Assembly (NCBI GenBank): GCA_963555705.1
Contig: OY743189.1
Span: forward strand, 7,829,501-7,893,500
Length of the DNA stretch: 64,000 nt
From: Ligustrum vulgare
Lineage: Eukaryota; Streptophyta; Magnoliopsida; Lamiales; Oleaceae
Reading direction: 5' to 3'
Shown here: positions 12,056-23,566 of the stretch, one piece after another
Position numbering within the stretch: position 1 is the stretch's first letter
Layout of the letters: every line of letters starts with the position of its first letter
The notes under the pieces: model-generated
What the model was told of the DNA's origin: nothing
Databases searched by the model: none
Seen by the model: only the letters and a program-made list of their open reading frames with translations
Translations under genes and position numbers: made by a program

Positions 12056-12383
12056 TCTCACAGATTATAGAGAAAATACTACAAATGATTCCGTCGCACA
12101 AAAGTTTCTACCCTTTAAATCACACCACAAAGGTTCGCAAGAAACTAAAAAGATAAATCTCATAATTTTCTCTCTTTAGTCACATATATTGAACTATACA
12201 ATTGGCTCCTTAACACATATATTTATAGGTAAATAAAATCCCAAAAACATGTAGAATTTGTGTCCTAAAAGATTTCCTTGTTGAAGTAGACTCAACCAAA
12301 TAAGGAAAGAAATCACCAAAAATTCTCGCCCTAGAATTCCCCCAAACAATTGCTTGGGGTTCTATATTGAGCCTTACACTTTT
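12056..12383. other. Intergenic AT-rich stretch, nothing recognised
   Basis: This is the right flank of the LARD-like insertion. No reading frame, repeat or RNA gene was recognised. Removing the element would join this to the stretch ending at 2788. Confidence 0.4.
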
Positions 12384-12490
12384 CTAATTAGCTATGTGGA
12401 GATACCCCTCCGCAGCGAGCTTCTTAGAGGAACTACTGCCTTTTAGGCCGCGAAAGTTTGAGTCAATAACAGGTCTATGAAGCCCTTAGT
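12384..12490 (+). pseudogene. Nuclear 18S rRNA gene fragment (degenerate)
   Basis: The plus strand runs parallel to the 3' major domain of plant nuclear 18S rRNA: CTAATTAGCTATGTGGAG (functional: CTAACTAGCTATGCGGAG), then CTTCTTAGAGGAACTA, TTTTAGGCCGCGAAAGTTTG, AGTCAATAACAGGTCTATGA and a following GCCCTTAG. Roughly one base in six differs from the functional sequence I know, so it is a decayed copy, not a working rRNA gene. Similarity fades after about 12490. It is not the plastid or mitochondrial small-subunit sequence. No flanking rDNA, insertion-site duplication or A-tail was found to tell whether it came by retroposition or DNA transfer. Confidence 0.8.
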
Positions 12491-12698
12491 ACCACACGTG
12501 AGTGATCGCTTGGATCTTTGCGATGCCTCTTCTTGTTTTGTTTTCTTTTTCTTCCTCTTCCTTCCCGCCCCAACCAAAACCTAACATATAGGACGTGGGA
12601 TTTTAAACATTTTTGCAATGGCTGCATGCATTTGACACTGAGATCAGTAAGTAATTTCACCAATTTATGAATTCTGGTAATTTTTTATTGCCTAGAGA

Positions 12699-12755
<57 letters not shown>
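12699..12755. repeat. (ATT)n microsatellite
   Basis: About 18 uninterrupted ATT units. Confidence 0.97.
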
Positions 12756-12756
<1 letters not shown>

Positions 12757-14300
12757 TAGTAATTTAGACATACTTATTTGTATGACTAAATTAGAATTCA
12801 TTATTGTCGTTTTAGAATAATTGCTATTTAATTAGTGTTTATTTGTTTACATTTCAGAAAATATCCCAAAAGATGAAGAATTAAGTAATTAATGGGAAAA
12901 ATATACTATTGAGTTCCAATTGGATCCTAATTGAGCAATTGAGGAGTTTATGACAACAATCAAGAATCATCCATGGTGAGAAAGTGAATAAATTAGAAGT
13001 TGAAGGACTGAAGAGCAAAATTAAACATGAGGGACCAACTTGCAAATATCCAGTGATTGATTTGGATCACAAGAAGATACTTTGAGGATTTTTAGGAGTC
13101 AATTGGATGCAAGTAGAAGTCAAAAAGGAATGGAATATGATAAGAATATTATCATAAAATTGATTCCAACCACACAAGATTCTGGACAGATTTGTAGTTG
13201 GACTTTGAGACCTAATTTTGGGGTAGTAAACATTCGAATTGATAAAATCTTATTTCAAAAATAATTGTAGTCCGTTAAGTTATCTTTCTAACGCAATTTG
13301 TATTACCTCAATCAGATAAAGGAATAGAAATATATAATTGAAACACTGAACACTGTGTAGAGACCAAAAAATACTCGAGCGCGGGTTTGACAATTTGCTT
13401 TCCTTTTTCGATTAGGTCTTTTCTCCAATTATAAATACAACCTCTTAGCACGAAAATTAGACCTTTGCCTCTTCTAATATCGAGCCACAATTGTGAATTC
13501 AACATCAAATTCTTGGGGAATCAAGCATTGCAAATGGGCGTGAATTGAAGAATCAAAACTTGGTGCAAGCGTTTCTTTCTTTAAATTATTTTCAATGAAC
13601 GTTTTATTTTGTTGTTTTTGTTCGTTATTAATGAGGTGTAACTAAACTTCATGTTGGGATGAATGATGTAATCTAGTCATATTATTTTAATTCCATGTTC
13701 CATAGTTTTAATGTTTTGTTGCATGTATTGATTTATTATTGTTCGTAATGCTTGAATTGCTTAATCACTAATTCATGATATATTGAGTTATTTTCATAAT
13801 CCGAGAGGTGAGTTAGTAATTTAGAACGTGGTAATAAATTCGATAATTGAACAAGAGATAGAGATATACTCTTGTTAATATTGCAGTCGTGTATGAATTC
13901 TTATGTGTTATGCATCTAGATAAGGAATATTCGGACCCTCTGTAGAGATACATTATTGACTTGTTTAGGTAGAATTGATTTAAACTCGAGAGAGGAATTT
14001 CAATATACATTAGTGAATTCAACCGAATGCATATTTAGGAAATAAAATTTGAATTGGAGTTAATATAATTGATCAGATGAAATCGGGATTCCCAGCTATT
14101 TTACAATTATTTTTAAAATACAAGCAATCTAGCAATTTTTATTCTTTAGTGTATTTTATTAGTTTTAATTTAAAATCTCAAACAAATTTGGCCGTTAAAA
14201 TAAGGATATGAACTAACATATTTCAGTATTTAATAGCAGTCTCCGTAGGACGATAATCCGGACTCCTAGGTTCACTTCATTACTTCTCACGACCTGTACA
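12756..14300. other. Unclassified LTR-like DNA hosting the solo LTR
   Basis: There is no coding content. The stretch contains phrases common near the 3' part of plant gypsy LTRs (around 14230-14300: a CTCCGTAGGACGATAATCC-like block followed by GACCTGTACACTTGC), and the interrupted phrase continues on the far side of the solo LTR at 17095 (CTTGCAGGGATATTTCGC). I read it as an older LTR-type sequence into which the solo LTR inserted. Its ends could not be set. Confidence 0.4.
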
Positions 14301-14305
14301 CTTGC

Positions 14306-17094
14306 TGTAGCGACCCAAAATTTTCTAAGACTTATTTAAATAAACATTATTTTAAAAATGTGTCGCTATGACTTTGCTTGTTTATTTTAAAAGCGTGTGT
14401 TCGTCTAGCCTTTTTTTTTTTAGTGAAATTTAAATTTATTAAAATCTTGATCAATCTCAATTCTATTGAAATCGTCTCATTTTCATTAATTATTCTCAAG
14501 TCCAATTTTCAATTTATTTGGATTCAAATTATTTTAATTCAAATTTTAAATATTTGAGTCCAAAATATTTTATCTCCAATTTAAATTCATTCCCAAATTT
14601 TTATTTATTTTAAAATCTCAATATCCCTAAATTCAAAATTTTATATTCTGATATTGTTATCCCAATCAGGTCCTCCCTCACTCAATCACCAACCAAGCAT
14701 TTGCCAACTTTGAATTTAACTCAATGAATAATTTCCATTTTTAACCAGCCAAATCCTCCCAAATTCACACTTTTCCTTCCCCATCACCATTTTCTTCCTA
14801 TAATTCACAGCCAAAATTTCACTCACATGTTTATTTCCTTTAACTGGTCAGCACCCCTAATCTCTCCTTCAATTCTCCCCGTTCAGCCAATGTCTTTGCA
14901 TATTTCCTCAACATTCCTAAATCATATACTGCCCAAACTTACCAAAAATTAGTTAACAACCAGCAACATATATTCCCTCTTCATCACTAACTTCACACAC
15001 ACGAGTTCAGCCACTCACCACTGCCAACCCGTTCCCACAATCAAGCCACGACTCCTACGATTCACCATAAGACAACCCACTGTCAAGCATTAACCTTGCA
15101 GCCATCACCGAACCAGATCGATCACCACCACCAAAAGCAGTATCCACAGTTCCCAACTCAATGCCAATCATCTACATCAATCTGAAAACCAATCTGCACC
15201 TCACCATAGCCAAAAACCTGCAATCATCACCTCTGCCATTATCAAAACCAACTACAAATCGCAACTTCAAATCCACCACAGCACCACCACCTTCACCATC
15301 ACCCTGCCCATAGCAACCACTACACGATCATTTCACAACCCAAACCACCATCACCATCGCACACTGCCACGGCCAATACACCATCAAAAACACCAATCAT
15401 CATCATCACCGTCTCACAGCCATCACCGCAACCAGTCGCCAACCACCATCGACCTGCATAAACCATTATAATCACCACCCACCCGAGACCACAATCAACC
15501 TGCAGTAACCTTCCATTCATCACCACCGCACCGACTGCATCACCTACTGCCAAACTCCAATCCGACCCCAAATTCACAAAATAAAACCCAAAACCAAGAA
15601 TCAATTTATCCAAGAGCCTTACCTAGAACTCCGCCCCTTCGTTACCGGTATTATTCGCCGAAAAACTCAGCTCCAAGCCGCGATTTTTGCCTCGATATTT
15701 CGCACAAATCAGCCTCAATAACTTTTCCTCTTGCCACTACCTCTTCCTCCTTATCACCGCCACACGACGACGGTGATACCGCCATGAAATCGCCGGCGAA
15801 AACGCCGGCTGGAGACCAGCCCTAGCTGGCGTGGACAGGAGCTCCGCTGCTCCTCCGTCTCTCTCTCTTCGCACGATAGGAAAAAGAGATAGATGGATAT
15901 GAAATATTATTTATTTTGATTTTCCCAGAATTTGCACTTTAGTCCCTATGTTTTAAAATTTGTTTCAATTCAGTCCTTTTTGTTACAAATCATCAATTTC
16001 AGCCGTTAAGTTTTAAATGAGTTTAATCGGCCCTTCATTTTTAAAATCTATTATTTTCAGCCCTATAATTTAATATTTCGTTTTGAGTTTCAACTGAAGT
16101 TTTGAAAAGTTCCCTTTTAGTCCCCAAAGTTCCAAATGATTCATTTCAACCCACGAGTTCGAATATTTAAAAAAACCTCTATCCCTTAATTTAAAATCTG
16201 ATTATTTCAGCCTGAAAATTTTAATAACATTTTAATTGAGTCCTTAAAGTTTTGAAAATATTCATTTTAGTCCCTCAACTTTCAAAGTATTCATTTTAGT
16301 CCCTCAACTTTCAAGAATATTCATTTCTGTCCCTCAACTTTCAAAACATCAATTTCAGTCCCCAAATTGTAAATTATCATTTTTAAACTATAAATTTCAA
16401 AAGACTAATGTAACTTATTGGCTAGACGAGGCGTACGGAGATTTAAAGGATTTAAGTCGTTTCCCGCTCAACTTTGCACTCGTCGGATTTAAGGTAGACT
16501 CGCCCCCACTAATTAATTTATATTATAATTGCATGTGTTATGTGGATTTGTGTGATTTTATGCTTAATTGCATGAGAAAAGAATATCTCTTTTGAGATAA
16601 AGAATTATGTTATGCTGGGCATAACTTATCTGCTAGCCAAGAAAAGAAAAGAATGTGTTCATTTGCGTTCACTATGTGATGTCTATGAATAAGAAAAGAA
16701 TGTCACTACATTATTTGCATGATTACGTGTTCAATTATCTTGTAGATTAATTACTGACGATGAGTCTACTGAGTATTTCATTTTTGAAATGCTCAACCCG
16801 TTATTTTAACATTTTTGCAGATTTCGGAGACGGTGGCGAGTGATGGGTAATGACGGAAAATTACAAATTGATATTTTTTTTAAAAAGTCGTGAACTTTGA
16901 AATAATTATTTCACTTTATCAAGAACTGTCATTTTTTTATAAACTTGTACGAATTTACTTATTCCATTTGAATTATCGCTAAACTTTTATTCAAAAAATG
17001 CGATATTTAATATTTAGTCATTTTTCGCAACAAAGTTTATTCAAGAATTTAGAAAAGTGACGTTCCCGCGCTCCTCAAAACTCGGGGTGTTACA
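14306..17094 (+). mobile_element. Solo LTR of a Ty3/gypsy element (2.79 kb)
   Basis: It starts TGTAGCGACCC and ends CGGGGTGTTACA, with CTTGC on both sides (14301-14305 and 17095-17099). No internal domain is present, so it is the product of recombination between two LTRs. Shared landmarks with the LARD-like LTRs in opposite orientation include the CAACTTTGCACTCGTCGGAT block near 16470-16490, the CCCTCAACTTTC minisatellite near 16240-16375, and GAGTATTTC near 16770. A C-rich stretch at 14990-15640 gives a 97-codon antisense frame with no family resemblance. Confidence 0.92.
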
Positions 17095-17099
17095 CTTGC

Positions 17100-17262
17100 A
17101 GGGATATTTCGCATCGCGAGATATTAGTGAACATTATTATTCTTCTTCTTCTTGCTTTCCAAGGTATTCTAATATGTTCTAGTCACTAGTTTTATCAATT
17201 TTCCTGCCCATCTTTTAAGATTTGAGCTAATAAAACACAAGTGGGACGAGAAATGGTATCAT

Positions 17263-17306
<44 letters not shown>

Positions 17307-17929
17307 CACACATAAGCTTGCAGAAAATACTTGGTCGAAATGCTAATTAACGTAAATAAGTATATCATGAGAGAATCATAAGATTTACAAGATTAATTTA
17401 ATACAGACTAATTAATAATAAATTTTGTATCTGGAAAATTTAGAATTAATGGTCAAGTCGCTATAAAAATCGTTGCCTGCAAATCAAAATAAGAAATTTC
17501 TTACAGATTACATATTTAAGTCTCTTGATTCCAGAAGCGAGTAACGTAGATATTGGATATGTGTACGGAGAAGCTACAAAAATTAGAGGAAAGTTAAAAT
17601 GTCAACTTGTAGGTTTTTTAAATGAAAATGTCAAGAACAATTACTTTGAAATATCAGATATCTTCAAAAATAAATAAATAAATAAACAAATGTCAGTTAT
17701 CTCGAATATTATGACTTCTCCATTGGGGCGAAAAAAAAAATTAAAATGCAAAATGAACAAATGTGGTGCATTTATTTGGGGGAATACCTATAACATTATC
17801 AGATATGTACTTTGACAATTCAAATGTAGGAACTACCTAATTTAGCCTTACATATAGGATTTTCAACCAAAGTCATCAAAACATAGAAAAAACTTCAATT
17901 GAATCCCCATATATTTTTATTCCCTTAAA
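17100..17929. other. AT-rich intergenic stretch with (AT)n microsatellite
   Basis: There is an (AT)n tract at about 17264-17302. Otherwise no gene, repeat pair or RNA gene was recognised between the solo LTR and the pararetrovirus relic. Confidence 0.5.
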
Positions 17930-18176
17930 ATTCCGCTGCACTCACTCTGGTGAGCCTGGTATATATTTGAGCTTATAGACCTCTCCAAAGTGAGGCATTG
18001 CACCCAAGAGAGGAGCTCTATAGGGAAAGACATTAATTATCGACTCTGTTCTTGTTGGTGATGATTATCCCATACAGTGGGTGATCAAGCCTGATAGGTA
18101 CTTCTATACTGTTGTAAGTAAGAGTTGGATCGTGACTCAAACAGCTAGAGTGTCTACTGCGCACTATGTTATAGAA

Positions 18177-18191
18177 TGGTATCAGAGCTAG
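18177..18191 (+). promoter_or_regulatory. Pararetrovirus primer binding site, tRNA-iMet type
   Basis: TGGTATCAGAGCTAG matches the primer-site consensus shared by Caulimoviridae and many LTR elements. No LTR ends just upstream, which favours the pararetrovirus reading. Confidence 0.85.
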
Positions 18192-19231
18192 AATCCAAAT
18201 TACAACCATTATTTTAAAATGTCTGAAAATTTAACAAAAATAAAGTCTAGAGTTTATAATTATAAATTTAAAGATTTACCTAATAACATTCATTGACCTT
18301 TATTAATAACCAAAATGTATAAAAAAATTTACAACATTTATCCTACTAGTAGAAGGAGGATTTGGAAAACATAAGCAATTAAAATTGAAAAATTTATTTT
18401 TACTTGATAAATTAGGATTAAGTTAAGAACAAAGTTTAGATCAAGCTAAAAACCCAGAACAAATTAAAGAAATTATTAAAATGTACCATTCGACGTAAGA
18501 CAAATTATAAATATAACTAATGACTATAAAGATGTTAGTAAAAATATACCAACACAAATATTATAAGTAAAAGAGAACTTAAATAATATATCAAAACAAT
18601 TAATAACCTTAGAAAATCAAATCAAACATATAGCAGAAAAAAAAAAGTAAGATAGGAAACATGATAGGAGTTTATGAAAATCCAATAGAAATAATAAAAC
18701 AAAACACAACTATAGAACAAATAAACATGATTAGGGACAATTAAAGAAGACGACATAGGGAAAATGATTTATACAAAAGATTAGACAATATACAACAAAA
18801 TATAGAAATATAACAAAAATATATAAGGATATGGAAAAAAGAAAATAAAAAATAATAATAACTGATAATGAATTCAAGGCTATTAACAGATTAAGAATAA
18901 AAATGATCACGGAACAAATAGAGAAATTTATGAAAAAACCAAAACAGGAAGGTGGAGAAGATTATATAACACAAGAATATATAGAAAAATTTTAAAATAT
19001 CATAATAGAAGAAATTAACATGAACCAAGAGCAAGCTTTAGTGCCAATAAGATAAAATTCACCAGAATATAGAGAACAACCTAGAATTAACAAAAATAAA
19101 AGAGAAGCTACAAGAAATACTAATCTACAAACTGCACCAGAAGTATATATGAATTAGAATTATGGATGAACATATGGCTAATAGCTATGATGGCCTACAC
19201 TAGATAATTAACAAAAAACCAATTCCAATTA

Positions 19232-19912
19232 ATGTTAGAAAATACATTAATAGGAACCGCTGCACAATGGTGGAAAAATTTAAAAGAAACATGTGTGTGC
19301 GAGCTCGCACGCGCGCATATTAGCTCAAAATTAAGAAACGGGTATTTACTAGAAAACCTATCAATATGTGATTTGTGTTACTTTAGACAATTTACATGTG
19401 AATTTAGAGAATATTATGAAAAAGCAGAATATAATCAAGAAGAATATGGTTTAGAAGTTATGAACCAAATATTTCTTAAATTACCAATCCCGTGGAATTT
19501 AGAATTATTTAAAGAATTGGAAAAATTAAATATACCATCAAATAATAATAGTTTAGAAGAAAAAATACAATTTATAGAAATAAAACAAACAGAAAAATGT
19601 ATGGAAGCAAATTATAATATATTAAAATTTTACAAGGAAAGTAAAAAGTCATTATGTTGTGATAAATTACAATACAAACCTACCCAATGGGGATGCCATA
19701 TACAAAGAAAACATAAGGAAAAGAAATTTTATAGGAAAGATAAACTCAAAGATATATTTAAGAAATTTAATAAGCACAAGAAATCATATAACAAAACATT
19801 TAAAAGATATAGAATACCATACAAAAGATATTTAAGACAAAAACATACCAAAAAATCCTAAAAAATGTAAATGTTATTCATGTTGAGAAGGACATATATC
19901 TCCAGAATGTCC
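19232..19912 (+). pseudogene. Pararetrovirus coat-protein-like region with damaged zinc knuckle
   Basis: The open frame covers 19232-19861 (209 codons). Its N-terminal part has TAAQWWKNL and, after FREYYEKAEYNQEEYG, an IFLKLPIPWNLELFKEL segment, the pattern of the capsid core of plant pararetroviruses. The C-terminal third is very rich in Lys and Arg, as expected for nucleic-acid binding. Just after the frame closes at a TAA, the sequence reads C-Y-S-C-stop-E-G-H-I-S-P-E-C (about 19872-19909): the Cys, His and Cys ligands are there, but a TGA and the loss of one residue between the second Cys and His break the CX2CX4HX4C spacing. The virus would use it to package RNA. The upstream part back to 18220 is full of stops. 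Confidence 0.65.
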
Positions 19913-20699
19913 CAAAAAAAGATAAAAAGAAAGAATATGATGTATGTTTCTTTAATAGAAAAGGAAAATTATAACTTATTACCTCTAGAACAAGAAGAAG
20001 AATGAGAAGAGATTCTCGAAGATGAAGAAATTTATGAATTAGAAGTGTATGGAGTAAAAAATTCTATTATAGAATTAAAATATTCAGAAAGTGAATCTAG
20101 TGAAAAACAATATTTATACATAAAGATGATAAGACAAATAAGTGAAGAATGTACATCTAAAGAATATCAATATCAATTAGAAGAAAATGAAAAATGATTA
20201 AACGAAGATTAATATTTAATCCAAAAAATATGAAATGGTTTTGAAGTCAAAAATAGATGTAGAATCAAAAGAAAGTAGAAGAACTCAAGTTGTCCATGAG
20301 TCAAATGAACATAAATTATACAAATCTATTCAATGTGAATATTTGTATGACACAGATTGTATAAATTAACAATGGTTAATTCTCTTGAGGAAATATACAA
20401 AGGATGATCCCAATCCTTACCAATGAAGAAATTATCTACAAAACTTCCCATTGAGGAAGAATTATACAAGTTATCAATTATTGGGAGTTCATTTTCCAAA
20501 GAAAAATCCATGGATAAATCTATTGAACCATCTAAGGAAACTCTTTTAGAAACTGTCAAGAATTCAGCAGTTACAACAAAAGAACAATCATAAAAGAAGA
20601 AGACCACGAAGAAACTACAGACATACTTGAAGTACATAGAGTACCTAAACAAGATAACAAAAGGAGGAGACTGGCTAAGAACGATTAGCCACAAAAAAA

Positions 20700-21306
20700 T
20701 TAACAAAGCAATTATAGTACCAGGAGCAGAACCAAATAGTCAGATAACTGCTTGATCAGTGACTTATTCAATGTATCTACCCTAATAGAGATATGAAGGA
20801 AATATCACTATTACCTAATCATATTAAAATAGCACTTAAGATCTACTTTGGAATAACCAATGCTGAAAAATCCTACGTCAAGATTTATTCAGTAATCCTA
20901 GAATTTATTGAAGAGATCTATCTGGAGGTATAACACATTATAAAACCTCGAGTAACTAGAAAATCCATCTTTGTAGAACCAGAAATTAAACTATTTGACA
21001 AAGATGGGCAAATTAAAGCTATTCTAGGAAGAAGAAAAAATGCTTTGAGATCCAAAGCCATGTACACAAAACTTAGGAATACCATAACACAAACGAATGT
21101 TTGGGGTATACGAATCTAATGATGATAAATTATTGATCTACGGCATTGCAAGAGTTAAGAAAGTTAATAGTCAATTATGGAGATTAAAAAAGTATGTTGA
21201 GAATATACTTATCAATAATTTGGATCTAAAAAGAGATGCATATGACCATCTACATCAACTAATGGAAGTAGAGACCGGCCACACGTGTGAAAGTTGTGGG
21301 GACTAA
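20700..21306 (+). pseudogene. Possible pararetrovirus movement-protein-like remnant
   Basis: Between 20715 and 21100 several frames give short matches in tone to viral movement proteins (I-V-P-G-A-E near 20715, then L-P-N-H-I-K-I-A near 20815 followed by a hydrophobic F-G-I-T and Y-V-K-I-Y-S-V stretch). The frame then shifts to a 69-codon piece (21097-21306) with CESCG at its end. The assignment rests mainly on position between coat-like region and promoter and is weak. Stops at several places make it dead. Confidence 0.35.
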
Positions 21307-21508
21307 CTCAACTACAATGAAGATCAAGAGACTTATCTTAAGTGATATAAATTATTCAAGGCATGGGGCTCAAGACCCATGTGAAACTTTAGAAAATGAA
21401 TAAAAATTATTGTAATCTTATCTTTGCTTTATCTACTTTAAATGTAAGTCATGCATATTTTAAAAGTTGGGGAATCTTATCATGTCCCTCGACTTATCTT
21501 TTATCATC

Positions 21509-21516
21509 TATAAAAG
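21509..21516 (+). promoter_or_regulatory. TATA box of pararetrovirus-type promoter
   Basis: TATAAAAG followed by GGGGAGTCTCTCCTC, about 30 bp before a likely start region, with a poly-A run at 21547. Plant pararetroviruses have one such promoter between the last gene and the leader. A leader-like, stop-rich stretch follows to about 22160. Confidence 0.6.
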
Positions 21517-22161
21517 GGGGAGTCTCTCCTCATTGTAGGATATCCCAAAAAAAAAAAAAAAACATATCAGTTTTTATCGATAAAGATTTAAATTCTCTCC
21601 ATCTATTGTCTTTCTTTTCTTTTCTAAGTTCAATTTTCCTTTCATTAAACTAATCCAGAAACAACAAACAGAAAAGTATGAATAACTAAACTCCATCCAG
21701 ATATAAATGAATCTATTAAATAGTTAATAATTAATACTCAATTTATATATGAGTCCATATGTTTATTCTTAATAAATCTTTAGTTAAAAGAGTACATCTA
21801 GAGGTAGGAAACGAAACTGCATTGTGCTAAACCTCTTTGAACTGTTTGTTTAAGTATTAAACAGGAAGTATTGAAGTAAGTCTTTCGAGCATCCATTGAT
21901 ATGCAAGTCTTTTGAGCAACAACGATCTCCTATGAAGAAGTGTTTAATACTTAGATAAATAACTGATGTGTATTTGGTCAAATATCTTTTAAAATCAGAT
22001 TCACAAAAAAGCGTGATGGACTCATAAAAAAAAGTACTAATATTTATTTATGGTGGATTATGTATCTTCTTTATCATTGATTTTATTTGAATCTTGCTAC
22101 TAGAATTATATTGTTTAAAATATCATCTTGTTTATGATCTTGTCGATAATTTGTCTTCCTT

Positions 22162-22640
22162 ATGCCCGGATTAACTATTGAAAGAGAAATTGAAATTTTT
22201 AGAAGAAGATTAGAAGAGTTAAATATTGTAACTAGAAACAATAGAATTTATTTTAAAAAAAAAAAAAAAAAAAGACTTCAAGAGATATTAGAATTATTAA
22301 ATTCTAGAGTTCAGAATTTAAGAAATAGAATTAATAATTCTAATTAAAACTATTTAGTTCCATAATTTATGAATTCAGAAACTTTAATAGAATTAAATCC
22401 TACTGAAATAAGTGGCTTTGAAGATCTAAGGAAGGAAACAAACGAACAATTAAAAACTATAAGAGAAGATTTAAGAAGATACTATAAAATATTATACTAC
22501 ATAATAAAAGAACTTTCATTTACATAATTTTCAAGAATTACTAGAAGTATAACAAATAGAGGAAGGATAATTAGTGATATAGAAGAAAAAAATGAAGAAT
22601 TAAACATAAATATTGAAGAAGAAACTTTAACATAAAATAG
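22162..22640 (+). pseudogene. Short charged frames downstream of the pararetrovirus promoter
   Basis: One frame (22162-22347, 61 codons) contains E-I-E-I-F-R-R-R-L-E-E-L, then a lysine run from an A-homopolymer (about 22255-22274), then more heptad-like leucines. A second frame begins at 22370 (N-S-E-T-L-I-E-L-N-P) and is helical and charged. They look like coiled-coil products such as the virion-associated or small 5' ORFs of these viruses, but I cannot name them. They could also be chance frames in A-rich DNA. Confidence 0.35.
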
Positions 22641-22700
22641 TATTTTTTATACATTTTTTATTAACAAGAAGTTTAGAGATATAAATATCATCAGAAAACT

Positions 22701-23500
22701 AAGAATTTATAATTTTGTCTTTTAGCAAGTTGTTAGAAAATTACCCTTATTTTACTTATACATATTATTAAATTATCTAATTCAATTCATGGCTGTTTAT
22801 GACCCTCACATACTATATGAAAAAAAATTGAAGAAATTTCATTAGAAGCTTACATAGGGAATATGAAGAATTAATAGCAATGCAATTTAACGAATATTCT
22901 AGAAGACAAGCTGATATTAGATATAAAAATACTATTAATGAATCATTTCAAAGATGTTACAAACAATTATAATTCCGCAAATTTAAATAGTGTGATTTGT
23001 GCACTCAGTTGATCCAAAGGTTTTGAAAAATTATGCTAATATAGAAAATATTTAGAACAATTAAGAAGATTACAAAATATTGTATAGTTAGCAATTTCAA
23101 TTCAATTAAATTAAGGGCGTACTGTGCAATATATAGAAATTAAGGGTAAACTTGACCTTTCATAGAATATAAGGTCATTTATCAAAACTCATTTAGAGGA
23201 GATCTATATTTTACTAAAATTATTATTTGACTAGTCTATTTAACTTTTTTTTTTTTTTTTTTTTGGAATCAAACTAGTCTATTTAACTTAGAAGCCCTTA
23301 TTTTTTCACAATACTAATTGTCACAACATGCAAACACGATTTTTTTCCTTTTGCTAGAATGCATAACTTGGAAAATAATGTAAATGAACAAAATAGTTTG
23401 TTCAAGTTCGGACTAGTCATTAACATGCAGTTATTGTAACAGAAATTCAAACCTGAGGTTCACATTAATATTCAATATTTCCAAAGTAGCATGCTACTTC
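22701..23500. other. AT-rich stretch upstream of the BBE-like gene
   Basis: The stretch holds a T-run at about 23247-23265 flanked by two copies of an ACTAGTCTATTTAACTT-like phrase (about 23230-23247 and 23272-23289), which looks like a small insertion duplication. No other gene was seen. The last few hundred bases should contain the upstream control region of the BBE-like gene. Confidence 0.4.
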
Positions 23501-23506
23501 ATGACA

Positions 23507-23514
23507 CTATAAAT
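23507..23514 (+). promoter_or_regulatory. TATA box of the BBE-like gene
   Basis: CTATAAAT lies 60 bp before the ATG at 23567, giving a short leader of roughly 30 bases if transcription begins at the normal distance. Confidence 0.65.
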
Positions 23515-23566
23515 TGAACATGTTTTCTGCTCTGCAATATACAAATTAATCATCCTACATTAAACG

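Larger units (their letters stand above)
17930..22700 (+). mobile_element. Endogenous pararetrovirus relic (Caulimoviridae-like), rearranged
   Basis: The order read on the plus strand is: a leader-like segment, an initiator tRNA-Met primer site (18177), a coat-protein-like region ending in a damaged CCHC zinc knuckle (19232-19912), a possible movement-protein-like stretch (about 20700-21100), a TATA-containing intergenic promoter (21509), and short A-rich frames (22162 on). No reverse transcriptase or RNase H was found, so the polymerase part appears deleted. Frames are broken by many stops. There are no LTRs, as expected for this family. Coat protein ahead of movement protein would fit a solendovirus-like order, which is an inference. 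Outer boundaries are approximate. It cannot be active as it stands. Confidence 0.72.

Noticed and set aside
12475..12663. 62-codon minus-strand frame with a basic patch
   Set aside because: Overlaps the 18S rRNA fragment and low-complexity DNA; no start context or homology.
15320..15613. 97-codon minus-strand frame rich in Gly and Val
   Set aside because: Produced by the C-rich CCACCATCA-type stretch in the solo LTR.
19232..19861. Reading this frame as an LTR retrotransposon gag
   Set aside because: No LTRs flank it, a primer site lies 1 kb upstream without an LTR end, and the basic C-terminus with knuckle and the later TATA promoter fit a pararetrovirus better. Not fully excluded.
20326..20706. 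126-codon minus-strand frame with hydrophobic N-terminus
   Set aside because: Antisense shadow of A-rich pararetrovirus sequence; T-rich complement gives false membrane segments.
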